A DNA stretch of 64,000 nt, taken from Sycobia sp. Sy_11 (taxonomy: Eukaryota > Arthropoda > Insecta > Hymenoptera > Epichrysomallidae). The stretch is from the NCBI GenBank assembly GCA_018907035.1, contig JACCIC010000178.1:248001-312000 (forward strand), given 5' to 3'. Below the pieces are notes generated by a model. It made no database searches. It was not told where the DNA came from and saw nothing but the letters and a program-made list of their open reading frames with translations. A program made the position numbers and the translations under genes. Numbering within the stretch: the stretch's first letter is position 1; every line of letters starts with the position of its first letter. Below, piece after piece: positions 11,613 through 23,750 of the stretch.

Positions 11613-14600
11613 TGCATTAGTATTTCTTTTATTAAATTTTAAATAGTATTTTTGTTATTTTAAAAGATAATAAAGTAAAGACGCGTAGACCTTTTCTGCA
11701 CGCGCTCTCTCGGGAAAAAGAAGTGCAATTTCTCGGTAGTGAGTGCGGGAGTGATAAAGGCCTTTCTAAAACGAATTGTGTGAAAGTGAAATATTAGATT
11801 TCAAATACAACTCGTAATTGAGAGTTTTAGAATTAATCAAAACTGTAATAAATATTTGTGAACTATATTAATAAATAATAGAAGGAAGGAAGGATAAGTA
11901 AAATTATAGATTCTAACCAAACGAAGAGTAAGTAATAAAATTAAGGTGTGAAAAGAATGTGTGAAAAAAGTAAGATTAGACTAGAAAAATAGTAAAGAGT
12001 GTGTAAAGAATGAGAGCAAGATGTGTGAGAATCGGGAGTGCGATATTAAAATTTGAAATCGAAAGAAAGTAATTTAGAAGCACGAAACGCATATAATTTA
12101 AAGTAAATTTCGGAAAAAGAGAAGTGCGCGATCTCTGTAAAATTTCATAATAAATTCAGTAAATTTGATAGAACAAAAGAATTAGAAGGAAAAAGAGAAA
12201 GCGCGCGAAAAGTCCGTTACAAGGAAAAGAAGGGGAGGTAAAATCCTCTCGATCAAAAAAATAACCGATTCTAAGAAATTCGAAAGCCGAAGCGGCGCCG
12301 CCGCGACGGCTGGCGCGCACGTGCAACTTGTTCGCGCGCAGAATGGTTAGAAAATGAGAGAAGCGATGATGCGATGATATGTCTGTGAGAGTGTATGAGA
12401 CCGAACTGTACTGCGGCTTGAGCGTAGCACGGACTGTAGCGCGCATGTATACTTGCGCGAGACAAAACCGCACGCTACGACAAACAATAGTATATGTGAA
12501 TACATATACTTGACATGTTAAGAATTTGCAGATAAATTTTAAATAATTAATAAATTAAATTTAAACAAATATAAGTATATATACATCAGCAGAGATTAGA
12601 AGAGTACCACTTATGTACTTATGTGTGACTATGTTAATAATGATAAATATCACTTAGCAATGCTGCATATATTGCTAATGTTAATTTAATTAAATATTGT
12701 CAAATTATTTAAACTTTTCAACTTGAAAAATGTAACTTTGCAGAATGCGCGTGTGGTAATTTGAATACACATGCGAAATAGCAAAGTCATAGTTAACGGC
12801 AAAAGTTAATAATTAATTGTAATTAATAGATTGTTGATAAATAAACAAAAGAAGGATAATTGCAAATTCAAACGCGGTACAGAGAAACGTGTAGGCAGCT
12901 AGGTAGTGTGTGCGACACAGCCACACTCTAAGAACTCCCGTATATGTATGCTAGTATGAGTGAACAGTGTGCTTGCCTAGTCAAGCGCACTGGAGTGAGA
13001 GAGAGAGCGCGACCAACTACTAGCCTATTGAATAGAGAGAGAAAGTAGATATATATATCCGCGCACGGCGGAGTGAGTGAGAGAAAGCATACTTGTGTAA
13101 ATGCTGCTGAGTAAGAGAGAGACAAAGAAAGAATACGCGCGCGCGGAAAATTAAGATAAATGCACGCGCTAATTAATTAATTAACTAAAGTTAAGTTGAT
13201 AGAAAAATGAATTTGTTGATATATTTAATTATATATAGTTAAATAAATTAAAATGTTGAATCATTTATTTATTAAAGTTAAGCTAATTAAATAATAGGAG
13301 AGTTGAACTTGATTATATATTTCTTATATATGTAAATAAATTAAAAATGTTAAATCATTTGTTTATTATGTGCTATGTTAATTAAATAAAGTAAGAAGTG
13401 AATTTGTTTAGAAATTCCAGTGAATACTTAAATAAATTGAAATGTCGAATCATTAATTATCAGATGTCAAATTAGTTAGATAAAGCGATGAATGAATTTG
13501 TTTATATAATTAATTATATAATTAAATAAATTAAAATGTTGAATCATTTGTTTATTGTTACGCACTTGTAAATTTAAAGGAAGTAGGCAGTGTAGTGATG
13601 AGCACGAGTAAGATAAAATAGTAATAAGATAATTAGAGTCAAGTAAATAGTTATAAACAATTAATTATTTAAATAATCAAAGTTTGAATTTTGTGGAAAA
13701 ATTAGAAAAAGCGCACGTGCACAAATAAGTAGAGGTAGTAATGCGTATATATGTATGTGCTGCGGCATATTCCTGCAGTGGTGCATACAGACACGCAAAT
13801 GTGTGCGCATACTCTCAGTATGCGTATAAATATAAACCGGCATATATTAAAATAGAAACATATAGAGGTTTAAGTAAAGGCAGTCGGCGCGCGTGAACGA
13901 ACCCGCACGAACGAGCTGAGAGAATGTGAGAATAAGTATGTGTGTTATGCGGATGAAGAGCAGTGTGTGTGAAACGCGTGCATGCAATACTGCACGCGTG
14001 CGTATGCTATATATATATATATATATATATACATACGTTGAGTCACACCGTAGAGCCGCTCGGACCGAAGCATGTGTATGCCTGTGTGCATAGCATGTAT
14101 GTGTGAGTATAGCCAACACTGTTGTGCGCGGTATACATACTTCTGTATGCCGCCCCAGTGCTTGTGCGCCACGAGAAAAAGAGAAAGAGAGAGAGAGAGA
14201 GGTCCGAGGGTGCAGTGCGCGCGATCCGCTCACCCGGTGGCGGTATCCATGTATACCCTACCGCGGTCAGCGTCGAAATGAAACGCGCGTGCGCGGCGGC
14301 TGGAGTGGGGCGCAGCCAATCCATGCGCGCCGTGCAAGAGAGAGAGAGAGTATAAGATGCGCGCGTAGGGGATCAAGAGAGAGCGAAACCGCGAAGCTAT
14401 AGCCGCGACTTGGCGGACCCGGCGTGATTGCTTTCGAACCTGGCGTGCGCCACTTAGATTTTCTCCTCTGAAAAACGGTTTTGTTAATTTCATAGCAAAC
14501 TTGTCGGAACTAAAACAGCATGGTTTTAGTGTGCCAATTGAATTCGCTAATGGTGGTACGATCCGGCGGCACGATGAATAAAAACATCTATGAAAAAGGC

Positions 14601-15400
14601 ACGATTGCATATGCGTTTGAGTAATGTGCGCGTGCATGCAGGCTGGTGCTGATTACACTTGCATGCTTGCGCGCGTACATAAGCGCGCTCCCTGCGTATA
14701 GGCATGTAGTGCACGTTTAAAGTAATGCTTGGCTATTTATTCGAATCATAGCAACTTTGGATCCGTAGAGACTCTGATTAAGAACACCGGTTCTAATAGA
14801 ACTCAGGACACCTTAAGCTATGCAGTTGTAAGAATTTCGGTGTTTTACGCACGTCGGGGTGTTAGCCGCGCATTCGAAACGGGGGGCCTTGGTCGTCTGC
14901 CTTCGGCATTAGGCGACCATGGTCGCGGTGATTGATATTGCAAGAGTGAAGTCGCCAATGCGGATGCGAAGAAAGAGCGTACATTTTTACTCTCGCTGTA
15001 CGTAGGGTTTTTGATACATAAGCGGGCGTTGATTCCGATATGTATCCGGGGCTTCACGATACGGTCCTCTTACGCTGGGTTGGCAATACTTCCTTGTTGA
15101 TTCTTGGTAATTGAGTTCGAATAACCGTTATAGAGTCCGGCGTTGCTATTTGAAAAAGACGTACAGGCCTGTACATAAGAAAGTTTTTCAGGGTTTACTG
15201 ACAGCTTTGTCTGTCTTTAAGCGGGCACGCGGATAGAGTGTGCACTATAATAAGCCAGACGTGTGGAGCAGTGGGCAAGGTTGACTGCTGCCTCAAATAC
15301 TTCTTTGGCGTGGCCTGTTCCTAAGTAAAGGAGGTCTAGTTCAAGCGCCCTAGTCAATATCAATCATCGAGGCGCGAGAAATAATAATTGCAAGCTACCT
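11613..15400 (+). other. Long copia leader, no supportable protein
   Basis: About 3.8 kb between the primer-binding site and gag. It is purine-rich, with scattered short reading frames of low complexity, CpG-rich patches near 12270-12470 and 14040-14450, a short (TA)n at about 14008-14031, GA repeats near 14180, four tandem 95-bp repeats (13180-13558) and a compact hairpin at 14891-14918. It could be an untranslated leader with packaging or translation signals, or it could contain older insertions. A tract ending TTATTATTTGTATAG just before 15433 looks like a splice acceptor. Confidence 0.6.
13180..13558 (+). repeat. Four tandem about 95-bp repeats in the copia leader
   Basis: Each unit contains AAATAAATTAAAATGTTGAA followed by TCATTTGTTTATT-like sequence, at about 13243, 13334, 13430 and 13525. 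Units are diverged but in register. Confidence 0.82.
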
Positions 15401-15432
15401 CTTATTAAAGTATGCTTATTATTATTTGTATA

Positions 15433-17427
15433 GGTGGCGAGGGGACGAAAGGGACCATAGCGGAAGCCTTAATCCGCGTATGGACTGAGAAGAGGCTGTA
15501 TGTAATAACGAACGGTAGAAAAGTATATATCGTTGGCTACGAAAGACGCGTCAAGCGTCTACCTATATTTCTCGGACGATAAGATTATTCAAATAGGACA
15601 TCTCCTCACAGCCACGGAAAGAGAAGTCGCGAGTGGCCTCGTGGAGTTAAAACATTAAAACTCGAAATACCAGAAGGGACTAATAAGTTCCCAGTCTCGA
15701 GAGACGAGCTGCGAAAAGCTCTAGAAGACTTAAAGCGGAAAAACGAAGCGATGCTCTCAGAAGCCAAAATTGAGGCTGCAAAGGAAAGAGCCGAGTTCTT
15801 TCGCCAACAGAGAGAACTGAATCAAGAAATGATACATAACTTATCTCTGCAACTGATAGAGACGGTAAAAATGCATGTCCTGAACCTGCACACTATAAAA
15901 GACCAGGAGGTATGAGAGGGGGAATTGCCTCGTATTAAGAGCATACAGATTATCAAAGATGCGGTTCACGAGAGTGAGTGCTAAGAGATTCGCAAAGATG
16001 TTGCTCTTGATATTGAAAGCTCTAAGGAGCAAGAGAATACAGGCTTAAGCCAGGAGGCGTGGCCTGAAGGTAATCCTTTTGCATACGGTGCAACCCGCCC
16101 TGTCCCAACTATTGTTGAGGGCAGAGTAGTAAGTAATGAAGATGAAAGCTGGGATGAGGTAGGATTCAAAATTAATAATAATAAATATAATAAAAATTTT
16201 GGTTCTAATTATATTACATCTGATTCCATGCATTTTAATGAATTACCTATTAATAACTTGAATAATGATAAAATATATAATAAAACTGTCTTAAATAAAA
16301 TGTCAGCAGACTGTGTGTCTGATAACGATGCGAGAAACGATGTATCGATCCATGAGGATGTGATCGAAACTGAAAATGTACGTCAGAACACGAGCGGGGA
16401 GTTGAACCATAGTACTAGGATTGAAAAACAATTAGAGTCACGCGACGAGAGAAACATCGCGTCGAATATCGAGCAGATAGTCAACAAACTATTAGAAAAT
16501 AAATTAAAGGAAAAGTCAAGTGAAGACAAAATAGAATTACTCGCGGAACGTCTCGAGAATGTAGTAAACAAAGATAGCGGAGTAAGTAGAAAGTATAAAT
16601 TAACAATTGATTCTCGATTTGAAATCATTCAAGATTATTTCACAACAGAGTTGAGAACTAAAAGGTTAGACTATGTTATTAGCACAGATGAACTAGAAAT
16701 GAATAAATATTCCGATAAAAAGATAACAAACGATAAACATAAAGTACGCGAAATAATTATCAATCACATAGATTTAATATATTATCAACAGATAGTAGAA
16801 ATAAAGTCACCGCGCAAAATAATACAAAAGTTATAAGAATACAAACGTCTTGAATATAAAGTCACGCGAGTCGCGGCTAGGAAGGATTTGTTTAGATTAA
16901 AATATAATCCGATTAAGGAAAGAGCAGCTGACTTTTGGAATCGATTCGTGGATAAAATCAGAACTTTTGAGAACGCGCCGAGATCAAACAAATTATCAAG
17001 CGACGAAAAGCGCGATATTTTCTATAATGCAATAGCTGGTTCACTCCCAGAAACTATCTTAGCAGACTGCCTTTATGAAGGCACACTAGGTGTAGAAATG
17101 GAGTTGGAGAAACTCAAAAATCTGATATTGCAGGTGGAAGCGGTGAAGCCTGTGAAAGAGGCTCATGGGAGCTCTCTCAATGTAGAAGCGAGTTGGTCGT
17201 CCTCGCCCTTTACACGAGGACGTCCAGAGCCTAGAGACGCGAGGCCAAAAAGACGCGTATATACACAAGGAGCCCCGAGACGCGATACGGGTGCAAGAGT
17301 GTCTTTTGACAAAAGAAGGTGCTATAGATGCGGGCAGAAGGGGCACATGAGTGCGAACTGCCCGAACCAAGGCAAAATATTCTGCTATAATTCCTGTAAA
17401 GCAGGCAATCACACTGTCAAATATGGC
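15433..17427 (+). pseudogene. Copia gag, interrupted by three stops
   Basis: A basic N-terminal segment (GTIAEALIRVWTEKRLYVIT) near 15433 is followed by a frameshift into the main frame. From about 15600 one frame reads through to 17427, broken only by stops at 15913, 15982 and 16834. It contains a charged, probably coiled-coil part (RKALEDLKRKNEAM), a capsid-like part (RAADFWNRFVDKIRTFENAP), and a C-terminal zinc knuckle CYRCGQKGHMSANC encoded from 17320. Capsid followed by a single CCHC is the usual copia Gag plan. Pol overlaps it in the next frame. Confidence 0.82.
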
Positions 17428-18478
17428 TAAGGCTAAGAGGCCAAACGGGGAGTCTGAAAAGAGAAAGACCCCGATGAGATCTGATCATAAACTCAAACGA
17501 CTGGGACACGAAAGAAAGTCACTAAAAATTAAAAATCCGTTTAGCCTTGCCGCTATACAGGAGGAAGAAACCCCCACAGGTAAGGAAACTGATCATTTCA
17601 TATTAAACACATTTAATAAACATACTATAAGAAAAATTAAAAATAATAATATATTGAAATTTATTGCTGACTCCGGTGCTACCGAGCATATCAGCAATAG
17701 TAAGATATCGTTCAACAATCTAGATACTAACTTTAAAACGAGAATTAAATGCGCGAATAAAAGATCAGACTTGCAGATAGAAGGAAAGGGGGATATGAAT
17801 ATCGAAAACGAGTTAGGCAAATCTTTGAAAATGGAAAATGTATTATATTCAAGCAACCTTTCGAAAAATCTCTTCTCGTTAAGAAAGCTCGTGGAGCAAG
17901 GTTTAGAAATTTATCTAAACGACGAAAAGATAGATATCCTGGATCCGAGAACGAAAAAGTCCGTATTATCTGGTGTATATGAATCACCGTTCTGGGTGTT
18001 CACGATTGAGACTAAACGAAATCTAGGCGGAGCGCAGTCAGCAGAAACAGCTGATATAAAAGTTGATCAGTATGTAACGACTAGGAGCAAAAGTAACGCA
18101 GTAGAAACAGGAAAACACGATAACAAACTAAGCAAACAGATGCTATGGCATTTACGCTCAGGACACGCGTCTGTCAAATATATGACAGAATTCTTCAAAC
18201 ATAATCCGGATATCTTGAACAATTCCAAAACAATGGATTTGAGTGAGATATATGATTTTGAAGTCTGTCTCGTCAGCAAAAGCACTAGATTACCGTTTAG
18301 CAGTACGCGACAACAAGCAGTTAAACCACTAGAAATAATCCATGCATACACGATGGTTCCATTCAATCCACCGTCGTATCCACATGGATATAAATTCATT
18401 TTAGTTATGGTAGACAACTATAGCAGAACCGCGCTAGCATACCCGATACGTCACAAAGCAATACCGGAGAGTATGTAG
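17351..18478 (+). pseudogene. Copia protease and integrase N-terminal part
   Basis: This overlaps the end of gag by about 77 nt in a shifted frame, as expected for frameshifted Gag-Pol. It carries the aspartic protease motif FIADSGATEHIS, then the pre-integrase zinc region (MLWHLRSGHAS; FEVCLVSK, in which the first Cys of the usual CxxC is Phe), then the start of the integrase core (YKFILVMVDNYSR). The usual first catalytic Asp context (IHTD) reads IHAYTM, so that residue is lost. A single-base shift near 18470 ends this frame; the sequence continues at 18487 in another frame. Confidence 0.88.
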
Positions 18479-18486
18479 AGAAAGGA

Positions 18487-20790
18487 GTGAAGAGACTGAG
18501 AAATATTCTCGGTATTGATGAAAAAGTATGCTATCTTAGGTGCGACAAAGGCACCGAGTTCACGAGCTCAGATACAGCAAACATACTAGACAAGTTAGGA
18601 GCTGAGCTACAGCTTACGTGCCCCGATACACCAGAGCACAACGCAGTAGCAGAGAGATTTAATCGAACGTTAGAAAATAAAGTCAGAACGAAAATGCATG
18701 ATGCAGGCATGCCACCAACACACTGGGACTCAGCAGTTCGTACTGCTAATTACATATACAACAGAACACCACATAAATTGGTGAACTATAGAATACCGCT
18801 AAAAGTACTCTCAGAAAGATATAAAATAGATCTGACAAAATGGAGACGATTCGGGTGCGTAGCGATATTCAGAAAACAAAGAGGAACTGAGAATAAATTC
18901 AGCACTACAGGTATTAAGGGATATTTAATTGGATACAACAACAATGGGTATCACATCTATGTACCAGTGGATAGGAAAACATACGAGTCTAGGGACGTTA
19001 GATTTATAGAAAGTCAATCATACAGAGATCATTTTATACATGACAACAAGACAGACAGCCAACAAGACAGTACAAAAACTAACAAACAAATAGAGTCAAG
19101 AATTACGCGAAGCATGACCAGAAAGACAGAAAGCAAAACAGCTTACTCGTTAGATACGGAGGATAACAAGGTAGATATAAAATGTCACGCACTACTAGCT
19201 CGAATAAACGGAGACCCTCAAACTTATAGGAAAGCAATAAATTCGCCAGACAGTGAATCCTGGAAAAACGCGATTCAACAGGAAATGAATTCGTTAGCTG
19301 AGAAAAGCGTATTCGTAGAAATAACTAAATGCGATATGTATAAAGAACAACCGAAACCGAACATATTAGACTCGCGGTGGGTATTCAAAAAGAAAATTGC
19401 AAACGATGGGAAAATTACATTGAAAGCGAGATTAGTAAGCCGAGGATTTTGAGACAAAAATCTATACGACATTAGAGAAACATACGCGCCTGTATCGAGA
19501 CTATCGTTAGTCAGAGCATTTTTAGCTATAGCCAATAAATTCAAGCTAATTCTTAGACAACTAGATGTTGAAACCGCTTTCTTATACGGAGATATAGAGG
19601 ATGACATATACCTAAAATTCCCAGAAGGTTTAACAGATTGCGAAAAGCGAAATCGAAATAACATACTAAAATTAAAACGATCATTGTACGGATTAAAGGT
19701 CAGCCCGAAAAGGTGGAACATTAAATTTACCGAAATTGCGAATAAATTAGGATTCAATAACAACGCCTTAGATCCGTGCTTGTTTATTAAAACACATCGA
19801 AACAAAATAGTAATATTACTGCTGTACGTCGACGATATACTTGTAATGAGTAACGACAACGCAGAGATTTCTGAAACCATAAACAAATTAGGTAGAGAAT
19901 TTAAAATCAAAATATTCGACGAACCAAAAGAGTTCCTAGGAATTAGTATCGAACGCGACAGAAATACAAACACAATGAAATTATCACAGGAGAAGTTTAT
20001 AAGAAATGTGATGGATAGGTTCGGGTTCATTAATATTAAATCGGTAGGTACACCAATCACACCTAACGATGCAACAAATGTAGACCGAAAAGACAGGGAA
20101 GAAATAGAGAACAATTTTAAAGAAATATCTAACACATTGTATAGAGAAACGATAGGCTCTTTGCTTTACCTCGCGAATGCAACGCGACTGGACATTTCGT
20201 ATGCAGTTAACGCGTTAAGTCGTCATCAAATCAATCCGACAGCATTCGAATGGCGAATGGTCACTCGAGTATTCAGGTACTTAGCAGGGACACAAAGCTT
20301 AGGTCTAATGTATAGAGGACTAGATAACGAATTAAACGTGTATTCGGATGCCAGTTTGTCTGACTGCAAGGGTTCCTTAACAACTTGCGGTTTTATAATT
20401 AAATTGTATGGAGATACAATCGGCTGGAAGACTCAGAAACAGCCAAGTGTAGCTCTGTCTACCTGTCAGGCAGAATATGTAGCCATGAGCAACGCGTGTC
20501 AGGGGGTTATAGCTTTGCATAATCCACGCAAAACTATTCTGCGATTAGAGATGTTTCCAATAACTTTATATTGCGATAATCAGGCCGCTCAAGCCTGTGT
20601 TAAAACCGACGGGAATAGTAAATTAAAACACATGATCGATAGAAAAGAACACTATATTAAAGAATGCGTAGCGCGCAAATTAATAGAAGTCAGATGGATT
20701 AAAACCGTCGATCAGCTAGCCGACATTTTCACAAAGGGGCTAAAATTAGAATCACACGTTAGGCTAACTAATCGCATATTTAGTTGCTAA
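18487..20790 (+). pseudogene. Copia integrase core, RT and RNase H
   Basis: One frame with a single in-frame TGA at 19450. The integrase part shows LRCDKGTEFT and PEHNAVAERFNRTL, keeping the second Asp and the Glu. RT begins with DSRWVFKKKI and KARLVSRGF; it shows LDVETAFLYGDIEDDIYLKFP and the active site LLYVDDILVM (YVDD at 19825-19836). RNase H includes VYSDASLSDCKGS, SVALSTCQAEYVAMS, LYCDNQAA and ADIFTKGL. Domain order and motifs are those of Ty1/copia Pol. Full RT and RNase H are preserved, so decay is recent, in line with LTRs that are about 96% identical. Confidence 0.92.
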
Positions 20791-21221
20791 CTGTTCATAT
20801 ATATTTACAGATGGCGGTGAGGAAAATTGGAGCGAAATGGAGGAATGAGATAAACGCTCGAATGTAGAGATCAATAAAAAGGACTAATTTAATATCTTGA
20901 TACAAACAATTTATTACCAAATCACATTCATCCATATTCCTAACTGACTCCAATACTCAAATTTCACATATTTTCAATAAGGATACAGCAGCTAAACACA
21001 CACACAATAATCAAGGCGTCCTGCTAATTGAATTGTTATTTATTATCAAATTTATTATTATATTTGTACATGTTCGCTCATTTCATTTACTTGCTACTTG
21101 GTTGAATCACAAGTAATGACTAAGTGTGTATGTAATTTAAATAAAAATTAATAAAGATTATTTCAGCTACTTGCACATGTAAGACAGATAATGTAAGTAC
21201 GACAGTGCTACCGAGAGAGAG

Positions 21222-21231
21222 TGTTGGAACA
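21222..21231 (+). promoter_or_regulatory. Copia polypurine tract
   Basis: CGAGAGAGAG lies immediately before the 3' LTR start TGTTGG, the expected plus-strand primer position. Confidence 0.7.
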
Positions 21232-21428
21232 AATGACGTTAGCCCTTCGTACTTCTCGGTATATTTCATATGTGTAAGTAATGTAACTTGAGAGCGCTCC
21301 GCTCAGCGGCTGTGCGCCGCCTCGCTATGCGGACACTTGGTACTGGTAGTTCGTTCAGATCAGACGTGTTTAATAAAGCTCATCATTATACTAATATATC
21401 ATTGTCTTTTCATTTATTCAATCTTACA
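21232..21428 (+). repeat. Copia 3' LTR
   Basis: It begins TGTTGGAACAAATGACG and ends CAATCTTACA; about seven differences from the 5' LTR over 197 bp. It is followed by the duplication GTTTA at 21429-21433. Confidence 0.94.
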
Positions 21429-21433
21429 GTTTA

Positions 21434-22930
21434 CAATATAAAGTAAGATTTGAGTAAACTTCAATAATAGTATAAGCGTGATTTCGATAAGAATTACATT
21501 GATGGCTCATCACAAAGAAATCATATCTGTAAATACCATCGTTTATCGTTTACAATTTTTGTACAGTATTTGTTGCAGATAATATAATTATGAACAAGAA
21601 AACAAAATTATTTTACTAATTAATTGTAGTAGCCATCTGTATTAGTGTATAAGGGCAGCGTGTTCGTCGCTCTTTATGTAATCTTGTAGGAAGTTTCCTT
21701 TATGTTTGCATCAATTATTTGTCAAGATTAATGCAAAGCCTGTCTGTTTATTTACAACTCTTTTTTATGATTACAATAACTTTACAATGCATTACGAAAA
21801 CCATTGTCATTTTTACTTGTTTTCAGTCAATAAGCTTACTGTTCATGAATTTAATGTCACTGCTTGTTTTTGGCATTAAAATGCGTATAATTTACTCTAG
21901 TCAACAATATTTGAATACTGGTTTAAACCACGTAAAACTGGAAACTATGTTTTAAATTGTATAACGGTTGAATGTATAAATTAATAATGATGATTGGCTT
22001 ATGGACTTATAATATTGAATGGAATTGGCTTAAAAATATAATAATAATAGTTTATAACTTGAGCAATTAGCAAATAATATGTAAAGTAACTTAGAAATAT
22101 CTTTCTTCTGTATAATATACGGTACTTATACCGTGTAGCCCTCCTTCAATTTTTCTCTGGATATTTGCATCATACAATATTCAGTAAATTTATCAGTATA
22201 CAATATTAAGGATATCTGATTTCGTAATAATTTCGTTTACAATTTCGTGATTGCCTGATGTAAGTTATTTTCTTACAATTATAAGTCGTAAATATATAAA
22301 TAGACTACAATAAACTTCCGCACACTATAAACGCATAGTGTTAATAACTATCTGATATAATTATTCCTAAGTATTTTATGAGTATATACTAGTTGGGGTC
22401 ATTTGTGATTTTGTGCAATTTATCAATTTTTACGTTCCCATAGATTTTACAAATTTCCGCCCCCCTTTTTTGATTGTTGAAGCTATATTAAATAAGAAAT
22501 TATTTAGGAACAAATTTTAAAGATTTGTATTTAATTTATAAATGTGTTATTCAAACAGATTATTAAAATAAATAAAAAAAATTTAATCATTTCTTTTTTT
22601 TCTTGAAATAAATGTAAATTAAGTCATAATTTATAACTGAATAAAGAAAAAGATTTCAAATTTGTTCTTAACTGAAATAGACAATGCTCAAATTTTACAT
22701 GAACAATCGTTCATCAATTAAAGTCTCTTTTTTTTCTTCATGAATTGGTTCTAAAATTTCTTCTTTGAAATCAGCATTTCCATGAATGTAATATCCATAA
22801 TAGTCATAAGAAAAAAGTAGCCGTGCTTATTTTTTAAATAAATGTAATTGAAAGAATCCACTGTACACAATAACAAAAAAAATATATATACTAAAGATCC
22901 AAGTCCAAATCTTAATGAAAACTTTTCCTC
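21434..22930. other. AT-rich intergenic sequence
   Basis: No reading frame with composition unlike the background, and no recognisable repeat or RNA gene was seen. Confidence 0.55.
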
Positions 22931-22979
22931 TTTCGCTAAGTGATGTTGAGTTTGATCAAAGAAACAATTCTTTAATTGT

Positions 22980-23750
22980 TTGCGTCCAACAATTTATACC
23001 AATAATCTCTACCGTTTTGCACTTTCCTATTTATCTTTTATCTTTATTTTCACTTTCTCTATCATTTCATCTTTACTTCTCTTTGTATCCTATTACTTAT
23101 TACTTATTTTTCTATCCTTATTTTTCTATCCGTTTGTCTATCTGTATTATTTATTATTTATTATGTTATTTTTTTCACTAATTTATCATTCATATTTTAT
23201 CTTTACATTTATCATTAGTCTATTTATTTATCATTATTCATATTTACCACTACTCATATTTGGCCTTTATTATTTATTTTATCTTTACATAATCTCTTAT
23301 TTATTAGTCTGTTTCATTACTTTATCATTCATATTTTTATCTTTGTCTTACCACTATTCGTTATTATCACTATCCATCTTGTCCTTTATTATGGATTATC
23401 TTTACTTCAATCTCTTATTTATTGTTTCAACTTTCACTTTCACTTTCTTAAATTTATCTATTATTTTTATCCTTATCGTATCATCATTCATTATTATCCT
23501 TATCCTCTTTAATTTATAATTATTCTTTTTTTCTCTTTCGTTTTCATTCATCTATTTTTTTCTTTATCATCATTCGTTATTGTCTGTTATTATTTATCAT
23601 TTACCTTTACATTCACTTTCTTAAATTATCATCATTCTCTTTACTTTTTATAATTAAACATATTTTTACCTTTATTTGACTCTTATTTTATAATGTTATT
23701 TTTACACTCAGTTTATTATCTCATGTTTTTTCTTTTTTTGTTTTTTATTG
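22980..23750 (+). repeat. Pyrimidine-rich low-complexity tract (TTTATC/TTATTTAT-like)
   Basis: About 750 bp in which the plus strand is almost free of G and is built from degenerate TTTATC, TTATTTAT and CATTATT units. It creates a spurious open frame of 179 codons made of Y, L, F, S and I, which I do not accept as a gene. Confidence 0.75.

Larger units (their letters stand above)
11390..21428 (+). mobile_element. Copia-type LTR retrotransposon, full length (10.04 kb)
   Basis: Two 197-bp direct repeats (11390-11586, 21232-21428) differ at about seven positions and are bounded by the same 5-bp duplication, GTTTA. After the 5' LTR comes GGTTAATGGGCCAAGC, resembling the copia primer-binding site that pairs with an internal part of initiator tRNA-Met. 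A purine tract (GAGAGAGAG) precedes the 3' LTR. Gag, protease, integrase, RT and RNase H occur in that order, diagnostic of Ty1/copia. A leader of about 3.8 kb before gag makes the element unusually long. Stops and frameshifts make it non-autonomous. Confidence 0.95.

Noticed and set aside
22980..23519. 179-codon open frame
   Set aside because: Low-complexity TTTATC-type repeat on one strand; composition only Y, L, F, S, I; no domain or start context.
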